From IMG/VR virus record IMGVR_UViG_3300036828_000755, positions 62,001 to 126,000 of that record: DNA of 64,000 nt, one strand, 5' to 3'. Every line of letters starts with the position of its first letter. Positions within the stretch are counted from its first letter, which is position 1. Source of the DNA: a virus. The notes under the pieces were generated by a model, which had not been told where the DNA came from, made no database searches, and saw only the letters and a list, made by a program, of their open reading frames with translations. Position numbers and translations under genes: made by a program. Shown one piece after another: positions 37,175-44,617 of the stretch.

Positions 37175-37405
37175 ATGAAGGCAAGGAAAGTCACGCCGCT
37201 CGATGACGAGATCGCCCTGGACCTCATCAAGATGCCCGCGTTCTGGTGACGGGCCAAGCTGTTCCACAGTCTGCGGAACGCGATGGAGGCCGGGGTGCTC
37301 GACCAGTGCTTGATGGAGGTCGACGACTTCCCCGATAAATCCGTGGAAATCTTAAAGAAGCACCTCAAGAAATATTGGGGACGGGAGGTCAAGAAAGATG
37401 GCTAA
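37175..37405 (+). CDS. Hypothetical protein interrupted by an in-frame TGA
   Basis: From ATG 37175 the frame reads MKARKVTPLDDEIALDLIK, MPAFW, then TGA (37247-37249). It continues without another stop through RAKLFHSLRNAMEAGVLDQC, LMEVDDFPDKSVEILKKHLK and KYWGREVKKDG to TAA (37405). Both halves have the codon use and helical character of one protein, and the downstream half has no start codon with a ribosome site near the stop. Context TTC-TGG-TGA is the same as in the gene at 7983. Readthrough, mutation or error. Confidence 0.6.
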
Positions 37406-37586
37406 GCGCCAAACGGGCCCGATCTACTACTACGTTGAGTTCGTCCCAAGGGAAGGATATGCCTGGAAGATAGTCGAGAACGGCGTAACCCTGTGGGAAG
37501 GTATGGCCGACACGGAGAGGTCAGCTAGGTGGGACATGGAAGACAAGGCGCAGGACTTCGGTCTCCAGGTCCCGGAGGACTATTGA
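37398..37586 (+). CDS. Small hypothetical protein
   Basis: This 62-residue protein starts at ATG 37398, overlapping the end of the TGA-interrupted frame. RQTGPIYYYVEFVPREGYAW, KIVENGVTLWEGMADTERSA, RWDMEDKAQDFGLQVPEDY: a beta hairpin with a C-terminal helix. Family not recognised. Confidence 0.55.
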   Translation: MAKRQTGPIYYYVEFVPREGYAWKIVENGVTLWEGMADTERSARWDMEDKAQDFGLQVPEDY

Positions 37587-37594
37587 GGAGAACG

Positions 37595-38113
37595 GTGGAA
37601 AACAAAAGAACAGAATTCGGAGTCAGTCGCACGAGCTGCGACTGTGAGGATTGCCAGGTCAACTGCCGGTTTATGCCAGGGTTCCTGATCCCGGCCGACC
37701 TAACGAGGATGATCCCCATGGGAGTGGACCCGCTCACCTGGGCGGAGACAAACCTCCTCGCTAGTCCGGGAGCACTCGTCGCGAGGGGGACCAGGATGTT
37801 CAGGATACCGACGCTGGTCCCGGCAGTCAAGAGGAACGGGAGCTGCATCCACCTCCTGGACTGTCGGTGCGAGATCCACGAGATCAGCCCGTTCGGGTGC
37901 GCGTTCTTCGACTGCAAGTCGAGGGACTACACCCTGTCACACAGGGGGTTGGTCGAGATCGCGGGAGCCGACCTCGAGTCGACCTACATCAAGATCTGGC
38001 GTCACCTGAGGGCCAAGGGACTCAAGTCCCGGCCGCCTGAGGCAGCGAGGGCAGCGATGAGCATGTACCTCGAGGCAGAAGCCAAGAAACCGAAGCTTAC
38101 GAGGATCAAATGA
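37595..38113 (+). CDS. YkgJ-like zinc/iron-chelating cysteine-cluster protein
   Basis: This 172-residue protein starts at GTG 37595 behind GAGGAGAAC. Cysteine layout: TSCDCEDCQVNCRFMPGFLI, then NGSCIHLLDCRCEIHEISPF and GCAFFDCKS. The CxxC clusters, the 'PG-L-P-D' turn and 'C-IH...PFGC-FFDC' are those of YkgJ-type metal-chelating proteins. In phages such proteins are of unknown role; they may hold zinc or an Fe-S cluster. Confidence 0.7.
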   Translation: MENKRTEFGVSRTSCDCEDCQVNCRFMPGFLIPADLTRMIPMGVDPLTWAETNLLASPGALVARGTRMFRIPTLVPAVKRNGSCIHLLDCRCEIHEISPFGCAFFDCKSRDYTLSHRGLVEIAGADLESTYIKIWRHLRAKGLKSRPPEAARAAMSMYLEAEAKKPKLTRIK

Positions 38114-38553
38114 CGAAGCTAGACATCAAGTATGACCCAGAAGTCCCGTTCGACTGGGTGGCCATGGAAAAAGCCAATGACTTGGGGCCAAAGCCCCGAT
38201 TTCCGTACGACGGCGGGGGCGTCACGGTCCTTGGGCTGCGGTTCACGTGCAAGCACATCCACACCGGCGGCTCGGACCCGTATGCCGGGGATCGGTGGAA
38301 GATGGAGGTCGGAAACAGGTCTCGCTGGTACGGGCAGCTGACGCTCGTCCTCGACAGCGTCGTTATCTGCATCCTGCAGCTTGAGTGGTGCCGCCGAGAC
38401 AAGTGGAGGAACCTGCTCGAGGTTCGCGAATACGAGCTCAAGAAGATGCCCTGGTTCGCCAGGAAACTCTGGTGCTTCCTTGATAGAAGAAAAGACTGGT
38501 GGATGGCCAACACTCCCCAGGACGAGTACGGGTGCCCGGGGAACTATGTCTAG
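38110..38553 (+). CDS. Hypothetical protein with Trp/Arg-rich C-terminus
   Basis: This 147-residue protein starts at ATG 38110. GVTVLGLRFTCKHIHTGGSD, WYGQLTLVLDSVVICILQLE, WCRRDKWRNLLEVREYELKK, WFARKLWCFLDRRKDWWMAN. A hydrophobic middle strand or helix and an unusual tryptophan-rich, basic C-terminus, possibly membrane-interacting. Family not recognised. Confidence 0.55.
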   Translation: MTKLDIKYDPEVPFDWVAMEKANDLGPKPRFPYDGGGVTVLGLRFTCKHIHTGGSDPYAGDRWKMEVGNRSRWYGQLTLVLDSVVICILQLEWCRRDKWRNLLEVREYELKKMPWFARKLWCFLDRRKDWWMANTPQDEYGCPGNYV

Positions 38554-38704
38554 GCAGCGGGGAGCTATGTCTCGGCAATGTCCTACCTGCAAACTGAAGC
38601 AGGTCCCGGTCGTGCAAGACAGGAAGGGGACCTGGAGGCTTGCCCCACACTCTTGGATGGGTCGGCAGTGTCCGGGAGTGGGAAAGAAGATGGAGCCAAG
38701 GTGA
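38546..38704 (+). CDS. Small basic zinc-knuckle protein
   Basis: This 52-residue protein starts at ATG 38546; ATG 38567 is an alternative. RQCPTCKLKQVPVVQDRKGT, MGRQCPGVGKKMEPR. CxxC plus a later Cys and His; strongly basic. Likely nucleic-acid or protein contact; family unknown. Confidence 0.5.
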   Translation: MSRQRGAMSRQCPTCKLKQVPVVQDRKGTWRLAPHSWMGRQCPGVGKKMEPR

Positions 38705-39033
38705 ACTGGAAATTCTGGAAAAAGAAGAAGCCCGCGGAATCCCAGGCCATGACACTCGTCAAGGTCCCCATTTCCGAACAAAAGGGAGTCTCGAAGCTGC
38801 ACGAGTCCTTCCTGCCTTGGGAAACGACGTTCGTCGTCCAGTCCATCTGCCCAGATTGTAGGCACGCCCCCCTGTTGGAGGGGCCGTCGGCCGGGATCTC
38901 CACCAACCTCTACTGCTCAAACAAGGAGTGCGGTTCCAGGTTCAACGTTGCGCAGTTCGGCAGCATGGTCATGGGGGAAAGGATCAGTTCCCCTTCCCCG
39001 TTGAAGAAAGGCTTGTTGAGGCTCGATGACTGA
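38701..39033 (+). CDS. Zinc-ribbon hypothetical protein
   Basis: This 110-residue protein starts at GTG 38701 (GTGA overlap). Basic start (NWKFWKKKKPAES), middle ribbon SICPDCRHAPLL ... NLYCSNKECGSRFNV. The pair CxxC / C-x4-C forms a zinc ribbon like those in transcription-associated proteins. Function unknown. Confidence 0.6.
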   Translation: MNWKFWKKKKPAESQAMTLVKVPISEQKGVSKLHESFLPWETTFVVQSICPDCRHAPLLEGPSAGISTNLYCSNKECGSRFNVAQFGSMVMGERISSPSPLKKGLLRLDD

Positions 39034-39775
39034 CAAGGACGAGCAGATCAGGAAAATCAGGGCGCTCCTTGCCGTGCACAGGTCGGCGAAGGAGATCGGC
39101 TCAGAGGAAGAGTCGCAGGCCTTCGCCGCCAAGGTCCAGGATCTCCTGGCAAGGTACAAGCTCTCGCTCAGCGACGTCGATTATGAGGAGCTCAAGACCG
39201 CCGAGCCAATCATCGAGAAGGACGTCGACTTCGAATCAGCCGGCCTACCTATCAAGAAGGCCAGGGTGCAGTGGCAGGAGGTGCTGGCCTACATAGTCTC
39301 GAACTCGTACTTCTGCAGGTCGCTCATCCGCACCGGGTCAAGCAGGATCTACCTTGTCGGCAAGAAGGACGACGTGGAGACAGCGGAGCAAGTCTTCCTC
39401 TACCTGGCTAGGGTTGCCAGCAACTTGGCAGAAAAAGAATACGTGGCTTATTTTCACAAGATGAGGAAACAGGGCAGGGTGGAAGCCGCGAGGGGATACA
39501 GGTCATCGTATCTTCGGGGATTCTGCAATAGGTTGTTCGAGCGTTTCGAGGAAGAGAAGGAAAAACTCCAAGTTGAGTGGGCGGCGAACCAGAAAGCCTT
39601 GATTCGGTTGACTGACGCGCTCGTGATAGTGGACGAGCACATCAAGGATTACAAGAAGGATAAGAGGGCGGAACCGAAGCCTATAAGTAACAGGGTAGGT
39701 TACCTGCACGGGACCAAGGCGGCGGACGCCACGCCGATCGGTCAGAATACCAGGCAGATAGGGAACGTCAGGTGA
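39026..39775 (+). CDS. DUF2786-family protein
   Basis: This 249-residue protein starts at ATG 39026. N-terminal 40 residues (EQIRKIRALLAVHRSAKEIG, EEESQAFAAKVQDLLARYKL) match the DUF2786 pattern 'I-r-kLL-A...s-eeEa..A..k...Ll..y.l'. The C-terminal domain (VQWQEVLAYIVSNSYFCRSL; RIYLVGKKDDVETAEQVFLY; YRSSYLRGFCNRLFERFEEE) is the companion region of this family. DUF2786 proteins are common in phages and bacteria; function unknown. Confidence 0.75.
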   Translation: MTDKDEQIRKIRALLAVHRSAKEIGSEEESQAFAAKVQDLLARYKLSLSDVDYEELKTAEPIIEKDVDFESAGLPIKKARVQWQEVLAYIVSNSYFCRSLIRTGSSRIYLVGKKDDVETAEQVFLYLARVASNLAEKEYVAYFHKMRKQGRVEAARGYRSSYLRGFCNRLFERFEEEKEKLQVEWAANQKALIRLTDALVIVDEHIKDYKKDKRAEPKPISNRVGYLHGTKAADATPIGQNTRQIGNVR

Positions 39776-40038
39776 GGAAGCTCCGGGTTCAGCGCGAGAA
39801 GTGCGAGACCTGCATATTTGGCAGGTCAGTCCTTGAGCTAGGGCCGCTGCTCGACGAGGTCAGGGACCCGCACGTCCGTGGATATTTCCGCAGTTGGAGG
39901 GTGTGCCACCACTCCCGCGACGCCGTGTGCCAGGGGTTTTGGGAGGCCTACAAGGACAAGTTCGATGTTGGGCAGGTGGCGCAGAGGCTCAACCTCGTGA
40001 AGTATGTGTCTGACGACATAACAAGAGAAAAGGATTAA
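39772..40038 (+). CDS. Conserved cysteine-containing phage protein
   Basis: This 88-residue protein starts at GTG 39772 (GTGA overlap). REKCETCIFGRSVLELGPLL, FRSWRVCHHSRDAVCQGFWE, FDVGQVAQRLNLV. The pattern 'KC-x-x-C-I-F...CHH...C-x-G-F/W' is recurrent in phage proteins and suggests zinc. Ends an operon; a new promoter follows. Confidence 0.65.
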   Translation: MRKLRVQREKCETCIFGRSVLELGPLLDEVRDPHVRGYFRSWRVCHHSRDAVCQGFWEAYKDKFDVGQVAQRLNLVKYVSDDITREKD

Positions 40039-40042
40039 AAAA

Positions 40043-40074
40043 CCCGAATACCTCGTAAATCTCCGCGGTATAAT
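40043..40074 (+). promoter_or_regulatory. Promoter (CCCGAA-N20-TATAAT)
   Basis: CCCGAA at 40043-40048, exactly 20 bp, TATAAT at 40069-40074, then TATTATTGGTGAG. Serves the gene at 40115. Confidence 0.7.
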
Positions 40075-40114
40075 TATTATTGGTGAGCAGTTATTTTATT
40101 TTGGTGGAGGACAA

Positions 40115-40453
40115 GTGGAAGAATTCGATCATGATCGCGAATTGTTGGACAGCAAGATTGCTGGGCTCACGAAGGACATGACAGACGTCGAGTTGGCGAG
40201 CCTCATCGAGAAGGTCGAGAACTCGGGCAAGTACACCGTCACGTTCTTGACGGCAGAACTGGACAACGACTATTTCCAGGGCTTCTTGTGCGGCGCGGAA
40301 ATCCGCCACAAGATCCTGACCCACCAGGGCGACTCGCTGTACGTCGAGTACGTGGGTTCCATAGAAGCCCTGAGGTTGCTCGTCAACTCCTTCTTCAAGG
40401 TTGGGGTCCCGGTCACGGACGAGCAGTCGCTGAGGAACATCGTGAAAGTTTAA
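40115..40453 (+). CDS. Hypothetical protein
   Basis: This 112-residue protein starts at GTG 40115 behind GGTGGAGGAC. LLDSKIAGLTKDMTDVELAS, LIEKVENSGKYTVTFLTAEL, DNDYFQGFLCGAEIRHKILT, YVGSIEALRLLVNSFFKVGV. The TVxxxxAELDNDYF stretch resembles that in 49262 (TVKLDNNYFIQFEA), hinting at a related fold. Function unknown. Confidence 0.6.
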   Translation: MEEFDHDRELLDSKIAGLTKDMTDVELASLIEKVENSGKYTVTFLTAELDNDYFQGFLCGAEIRHKILTHQGDSLYVEYVGSIEALRLLVNSFFKVGVPVTDEQSLRNIVKV

Positions 40454-40464
40454 GGAGGTCAAGG

Positions 40465-40725
40465 ATGACGCACATCGTCTGCTGCTGCAACAGGCTCGTG
40501 GCTATCGAGGACGGCAGGATCGTTCCTCACCAAGTCAAGGACTCCGAAGAACAGTGCGTGGCCTCAGGCCTCCTGCACGTTTCGAAAAGGATCCATTCCG
40601 GATTCCCTGGCGGTCCCTCGATCGAGATCATCGGGGCCGGACTCTTCGAATGCGGGGACTGCGGCGACCAAGGCATCGGCGTGCTGCTGAAGATCGATGG
40701 CGCAACTAATTCAGGACGGAATTAA
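40465..40725 (+). CDS. Cysteine-rich hypothetical protein
   Basis: This 86-residue protein starts at ATG 40465 behind AAGGAGG. THIVCCCNRLVAIEDGRIVP, SEEQCVASGLLHVSKRIHSG, GAGLFECGDCGDQGIGVLLK. CCC plus CxxC probably binds zinc. Family not recognised. Confidence 0.55.
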   Translation: MTHIVCCCNRLVAIEDGRIVPHQVKDSEEQCVASGLLHVSKRIHSGFPGGPSIEIIGAGLFECGDCGDQGIGVLLKIDGATNSGRN

Positions 40726-40744
40726 CTCCCGGGGACCGGCCAGC

Positions 40745-40918
40745 ATGCAAATGTTCGTGTGGGCAAACGACCCGGACAACGCGCTGGAGATATCCGGCAA
40801 CGGTGCAGACCTCGAGTTCGAATCTGCCGAGGACGCGAGGAAGGGCTTCGACCCCGACTTCCACGGGAACAAGAAGTTGTTCAAGGTAACCGTCGAGGAG
40901 GTCCTCGTTGACGAGTAA
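40745..40918 (+). CDS. Small acidic hypothetical protein
   Basis: This 57-residue protein starts at ATG 40745 behind GGGGACC; an in-frame ATG at 40697 overlaps the previous gene. FVWANDPDNALEISGNGADL, EFESAEDARKGFDPDFHGNK, KLFKVTVEEVLVDE. Beta-alpha-beta. Its end overlaps the TTG of the next gene. Confidence 0.5.
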   Translation: MQMFVWANDPDNALEISGNGADLEFESAEDARKGFDPDFHGNKKLFKVTVEEVLVDE

Positions 40919-41546
40919 TTGGAGGAATGTCCCGATTCCGCCGAAGATGCGGGCCCTTCAGAAAGATCGGCGAGGTTACCCGGTGCCATTCGTGGTATTG
41001 AGGGACGTGGACGGGAAACCCCACTTCACGATCAACGATTCCAGGAGAACGCTTAGGACGATCTCGGAGAGGCGGTGCGCGATCTGTGGCGGTCGCCTTG
41101 GAAGGTTGCTGTGGTTCGTGGGAGGACCGAGGTCGGCCTTCCACGAACACGGCGGCTACACAGACACGACGCTTCACCACGAGTGCATGGCGTACGCGAT
41201 GCAGGTTTGTCCCTACTTGGCAATGGGGAACTACAACGGTAGGATAGATGTCGGGACCCTGGACCTGGACAAGCTTGAAAAAGGTCAAGTATTGCTGGAC
41301 CCGACACAAGTATATGAAAGGCCGAACTTGATGGTCGCCGTGGCGACCAAGAGCGTCGAAGTCAGGGTGAGGGAGAATTACTTGCCTATCCTGGTGCCAG
41401 GAAGGCCGTACATCCACGTGGAGTTTTGGCAGGACGGCGTCCTTCTCCCAGAAGAAGAGGGAATCCCGAAAGCCGACAAGTATTGCGGGGACGGGATGGT
41501 AGGAAAGTACTACGACAGCCTCGAGAAAGGCAGGCCAAGGGAGTGA
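40908..41546 (+). CDS. Conserved Cys/His phage protein
   Basis: This 212-residue protein starts at TTG 40908. RRTISERRCAICGG-like core (RCAICGGRLGRLLWFVGGPR), then TTLHHECMAYAMQVCPYLAM. This 'CxxC...G...F...HHEC-x-x-YA...CP' order recurs in phage and actinobacterial proteins of unknown function and looks like a zinc-binding domain. The C-terminal half is beta-rich (MVAVATKSVEVRVRENYLPI). Confidence 0.65.
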   Translation: MTSNWRNVPIPPKMRALQKDRRGYPVPFVVLRDVDGKPHFTINDSRRTLRTISERRCAICGGRLGRLLWFVGGPRSAFHEHGGYTDTTLHHECMAYAMQVCPYLAMGNYNGRIDVGTLDLDKLEKGQVLLDPTQVYERPNLMVAVATKSVEVRVRENYLPILVPGRPYIHVEFWQDGVLLPEEEGIPKADKYCGDGMVGKYYDSLEKGRPRE

Positions 41547-41917
41547 ACATCACGATCGTGTTGAGCGGCGAGGGCCTGCCGCTGAAGGCTTTCGCCAGCG
41601 CCAAGCGTGCTGAGGTTTTTTGCAAGGAACTGCGGACCACGTCCCACGTGGACGTCATCCAACTAGATGAGGAGGTTGACCCGGCTGACCAGCTTGGGCC
41701 ACCGGCCAAGATCGTGGTAGCGCTCTCGGCGAGGATCTCGAGGGAGTTCGTCCAGGAACTTGGGTTCATGGTGGAACTGAATGATCAGGCAGACATAGTG
41801 GCCTCGTCCATGGCAGACAAGGTCAAGGACCTCTTCGGCAAGGAGAACGCGGAGGTGACCGTCGGGGGCTGGCAGGTGTACGACTCCAACGACGGGGTCC
41901 TAGGTTCAGGGTACTGA
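41543..41917 (+). CDS. Hypothetical protein
   Basis: This 124-residue protein starts at GTG 41543 behind AAGGGAG (GTGA overlap). NITIVLSGEGLPLKAFASAK, RAEVFCKELRTTSHVDVIQL, PAKIVVALSARISREFVQEL. Two beta-alpha repeats; family not recognised. Confidence 0.55.
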   Translation: MNITIVLSGEGLPLKAFASAKRAEVFCKELRTTSHVDVIQLDEEVDPADQLGPPAKIVVALSARISREFVQELGFMVELNDQADIVASSMADKVKDLFGKENAEVTVGGWQVYDSNDGVLGSGY

Positions 41918-41944
41918 CATCGTATCAATGAAGGGAAAAAGCAA

Positions 41945-42601
41945 GTGAACGAGAAAACAAGCAAAAGCGAAAATGGTGGCGAAGGGTCGACGGACTTCAT
42001 CGTTGCCAAGGTTTCTGGCAGATTTTTGCGGTTCCAGACCGTGGAAGAAGTACCTGAGGGGGCGGAGAACCTCCTCACAAGAACCGTGGCAGAAGAACTC
42101 ACCAACGAGAAATTGGGGGAGATATATGGGATCGTCGCGGGAGTAAGTACGAAGAAGTTCCGCGACAAGAAGATCGCGCTCGAGAGCCTGACTTATCAGA
42201 TCGCAAAACTCGAGGTGTTCGACCCGAATGCACCAGTGCAAACCACCAAAACTCCGGCGCCCGGGGAACAGGCCAAGGCAGTTCAGCCGACCGCCCCGAG
42301 GCCCGCACCAACGGTGACGCCGAAGTCGGACAGGAAACTGAGCGAGATGTTCGAGCTCCTCAGTCCACCGGAAACGGGGAAACTCCTAGGTGACCTTGCC
42401 CCACAGGCAAGGGAGTTGATCATCATCATGACGGAGCTCGCGACCGAGAAGAAGTCGACGAAGTTCTCGGCGGTCGAGTTGGCGACCAAGTTGGCTACGC
42501 CGGAAACCAAGGAACGCCTCAAGACGAGGCAGGATCCTCAGCGGATCATGCAATACTACAAGGGGAAGCTGATCGGGTCAGGCCTGATCAAGACGACGTA
42601 A
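41945..42601 (+). CDS. PQ/YYK-domain family protein
   Basis: This 218-residue protein starts at GTG 41945. N-terminal alpha/beta part (DFIVAKVSGRFLRFQTVEEV), a Pro/Thr-rich linker (APGEQAKAVQPTAPRPAPTV), then the shared domain: LSEMFELLSPPETGKLLGDL, APQARELIIIMTELATEK, KTRQDPQRIMQYYKGKLIGS. Contains both the PQA and the Y-Y-K blocks of the family. Likely nucleic-acid binding by inference. Confidence 0.7.
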   Translation: MNEKTSKSENGGEGSTDFIVAKVSGRFLRFQTVEEVPEGAENLLTRTVAEELTNEKLGEIYGIVAGVSTKKFRDKKIALESLTYQIAKLEVFDPNAPVQTTKTPAPGEQAKAVQPTAPRPAPTVTPKSDRKLSEMFELLSPPETGKLLGDLAPQARELIIIMTELATEKKSTKFSAVELATKLATPETKERLKTRQDPQRIMQYYKGKLIGSGLIKTT

Positions 42602-42603
42602 CT

Positions 42604-42840
42604 ATGCACGGTCACCATGCTCAACGGCGAGGCGCGTTCGCTGGCCTACTACACGCGGTGTTTATTTTCTCAGCAGTTGGATTCTTATTCATCCTCGGGT
42701 GTTGGCTCGACTTCCTCGAGCATCCCTGGTGGTGGGTCAAGCACGTCGGACTTCCGGCAGCAGTAGTTATTGTGTGCCTGGTTTACCAGGCTCGCGTCGA
42801 TGCTCATCAAGCATCCAATTTTCCTAAGGGGAGGCGCTAG
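42604..42840 (+). CDS. Small two-helix membrane protein
   Basis: This 78-residue protein starts at ATG 42604. His/Arg-rich start (HGHHAQRRGAFAG), TM1 LLHAVFIFSAVGFLFILGC, a WWW patch, TM2 VGLPAAVVIVCLVYQ. Small inner-membrane protein; function unknown. Confidence 0.6.
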   Translation: MHGHHAQRRGAFAGLLHAVFIFSAVGFLFILGCWLDFLEHPWWWVKHVGLPAAVVIVCLVYQARVDAHQASNFPKGRR

Positions 42841-43118
42841 TGGTACTCAAGCCGGCCAACAGGTTCGTTGGGAAGAATACGCTGGAAAAGGTCGTCTCGC
42901 TCCTCAAGGAGTTCAACGACGTCCTTGACGAAGACGAGGGCTTCGTCGACCTCACCATCGAGAAGGGCGGGAACGGGTACCTCAAGAACTGCACGAGGGC
43001 GGACCCGACCGGCACACCATTCTTCACTTTCAAGAATTTGGCAGAACTCCAGAAGTTCTTGGAGGGAAGCCAATTGACCAGGTTGATCATGGTCAGCGAC
43101 CAGGAGATACCTTATTAA
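42840..43118 (+). CDS. Hypothetical protein
   Basis: This 92-residue protein starts at GTG 42840. LKPANRFVGKNTLEKVVSLL, KEFNDVLDEDEGFVDLTIEK, FFTFKNLAELQKFLEGSQLT. Alpha/beta with a C-terminal helix-strand. Family not recognised. Confidence 0.55.
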   Translation: MVLKPANRFVGKNTLEKVVSLLKEFNDVLDEDEGFVDLTIEKGGNGYLKNCTRADPTGTPFFTFKNLAELQKFLEGSQLTRLIMVSDQEIPY

Positions 43119-43136
43119 GAAAGGCGCTATCAAACG

Positions 43137-43481
43137 ATGAAGTCAGACATAACGAAGGACACCACCGAGCTAGCTGCGATGGGAATCGCGGCCCTGCTCC
43201 CAGGCATGGTTCACGCCCACGAGAAGCTCGGGAAAGAGATCGAGCATATGCGGGGAATGCTGAATTCGCTACAACACCCAGTAAAAAGGGGGAGGCCACC
43301 CGCCTCAGCCAAGGCGGATCCTGAGCCAAGGCCAAGGAAGACAAGGAAGAAGGCGAAGAACTTCGGGTGGAACGGCATGAGCCCAGAAGAGCGCAAGGAA
43401 GAGATGCGGAGGCGCGTGGCGCTAGGGAAGTCCCGGAAAGCCCGGCACCACAAGAAAGAAAACGAGGTTAAGGCGGCGTGA
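43137..43481 (+). CDS. AT-hook-containing basic protein
   Basis: This 114-residue protein starts at ATG 43137. Helical N-terminus (ELAAMGIAALLPGMVHAHEK), then KRGRPPASAKADPEPRPRKT with the AT-hook-type core RGRP, then MSPEERKEEMRRRVALGKSR and a Lys/His-rich tail. Minor-groove DNA binding is likely from the motif; role unknown. Confidence 0.6.
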   Translation: MKSDITKDTTELAAMGIAALLPGMVHAHEKLGKEIEHMRGMLNSLQHPVKRGRPPASAKADPEPRPRKTRKKAKNFGWNGMSPEERKEEMRRRVALGKSRKARHHKKENEVKAA

Positions 43482-43786
43482 CCAGGCTCTCCAATCGACA
43501 GTACCCGATGCTGCGGATGTTCGTGGAGATGCGGTCAGGGTACTTCTTGTCGATGGAAGAGGCCCAGAAATACGACCAGCGCCCGTTTCGCTCTATGCTG
43601 ATCCAAGGCTGGGTCAGCTACAAGCCAGCGCACGGGTTCCACGTTACCAAGGAAGGACGCCAGGCATGGCGGGAGTTCGAAAACACCGAGATTTGCAGGA
43701 AGAACCCCTCGCTACCGCTCACGGCCTACTTTGACCCTGACGCGTACAAGTTGAAGATCGTGTTCAGGAAGAAGACGGCGGCATAA
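43478..43786 (+). CDS. Winged-helix-like hypothetical protein
   Basis: This 102-residue protein starts at GTG 43478 (GTGA overlap). SNRQYPMLRMFVEMRSGYFL, SMEEAQKYDQRPFRSMLIQG, WVSYKPAHGFHVTKEGRQAW: helix, helix, then wing, typical of small winged-helix DNA-binding domains. Regulatory role is plausible; it lies next to an AT-hook protein. Confidence 0.6.
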   Translation: MTRLSNRQYPMLRMFVEMRSGYFLSMEEAQKYDQRPFRSMLIQGWVSYKPAHGFHVTKEGRQAWREFENTEICRKNPSLPLTAYFDPDAYKLKIVFRKKTAA

Positions 43787-43787
43787 C

Positions 43788-43856
43788 GTGATCTCGTTTG
43801 TGCTGTTCGTCGTGTTCATAGACTTCATTCGCCCATTCTTTGAGAGGCGAAGGTAA
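43788..43856 (+). CDS. Very short hydrophobic ORF
   Basis: A 22-codon frame (GTG 43788) reads MISFVLFVVFIDFIRPFFER, then RR. A membrane-inserting micropeptide is possible, but there is no good ribosome site. It lies directly before the tmRNA. Confidence 0.3.
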   Translation: MISFVLFVVFIDFIRPFFERRR

Positions 43857-43860
43857 GTTC

Positions 43861-44340
43861 CGAAGTACCTACCGCCCGAAAGGTAGGAAAGAAGCGCGAG
43901 GCGGCTTTTGCGGACAGGGGTTCGACTCCCCTCGCCTCCACCTGGGGTCACAACCTCGACGATGGGATGTCCCACCGCTCACAGGGACTTGGGTAACCCA
44001 TGCTACTGATCTGGTCGGTCCGTAATCCGACTAAGTGGTAGGTTGTGGCCCTCGGTGGGGGCGTACCGGTTTCGACGTGATTGAACGCTGAGCGTGGAGG
44101 AAGCGGCAGGCGACTACCGTGACCAAGTGTTGTTGAGAGCGTGCTCGCTTACGAGATATAGCTCAACTTCGAGGTCAACAGCGCAAAACCAAAAGTGCCA
44201 ACCGCAAGGTAGTCACTATGCCCGTCCGCTCCATCGCCCCGGCGATGGCGCTGGCAGTCGCGGCCTAATCGGCAGCGAACAGCGGGGACCCCGGCCAACC
44301 GAGTGTTTCGCTCGGTCCTGGCAACAGAAGGCCGGGAACC
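43861..44340 (+). ncRNA. ssrA: Circularly permuted two-piece tmRNA
   Basis: The pieces are in swapped order. The acceptor piece comes first: a CCTACC/GGTAGG hairpin, then GCGGACAGGGGTTCGACTCC and CGCCTCC-A-CC (T-arm and 3' acceptor strand, ending at 43942). A 114-nt intervening sequence follows, closed by a 12-bp stem (43945-43956 with 44040-44051). The coding piece starts at GGGGGCG (44057-44063), which pairs with CGCCTCC in all seven positions, one G-U. It continues with the hallmark ACCGGTTTCGACG. The tag frame most likely runs from GCC 44197 (ANRKVV...) to ...MALAVAA-TAA at 44268. Alphaproteobacterial permuted tmRNAs end in the same AVAA. Role: rescue of stalled ribosomes and tagging for proteolysis. 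Confidence 0.88.
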
Positions 44341-44362
44341 AAATTCTTGAAGGAGTACTAAG

Positions 44363-44596
44363 ATGAACGCCGAGATTGACTTTCCCCGCTTCCGAATAGA
44401 GCAGGTCGATGACCATGGAAAGGTGTGCGAGCTACTCACGTGCTCTCCCCCCGGGTCAGCAACCCACAAGGTAACCTTCCCAGACACCGCGATCGAGGTC
44501 CTGATCTGCGACCGCCACGCGGTTGGGATCGTCGCGCTCGGCGAATACGTGACGCACGAGCCCGTCGAACTGGTCGACCCAGGGAAGGATGCCTGA
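44363..44596 (+). CDS. Hypothetical protein with CDRHA-like ending motif
   Basis: This 77-residue protein starts at ATG 44363 behind GAAGGAG. RIEQVDDHGKVCELLTCSPP, EVLICDRHAVGIVALGEYVT. The C...C...C-D-x-H-A layout matches the metal-binding end of the gene at 25451. Family not recognised. It follows the tmRNA directly. Confidence 0.6.
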   Translation: MNAEIDFPRFRIEQVDDHGKVCELLTCSPPGSATHKVTFPDTAIEVLICDRHAVGIVALGEYVTHEPVELVDPGKDA

Positions 44597-44617
44597 GCCT
44601 TGGAGAAGGGAGCAAGG

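Noticed and set aside
7983-37405. Genome-wide recoding of TGA as tryptophan
   Set aside because: Many well-supported genes here end at TGA in tight ATGA/GTGA overlaps, so TGA is a normal stop; only two sites read through.
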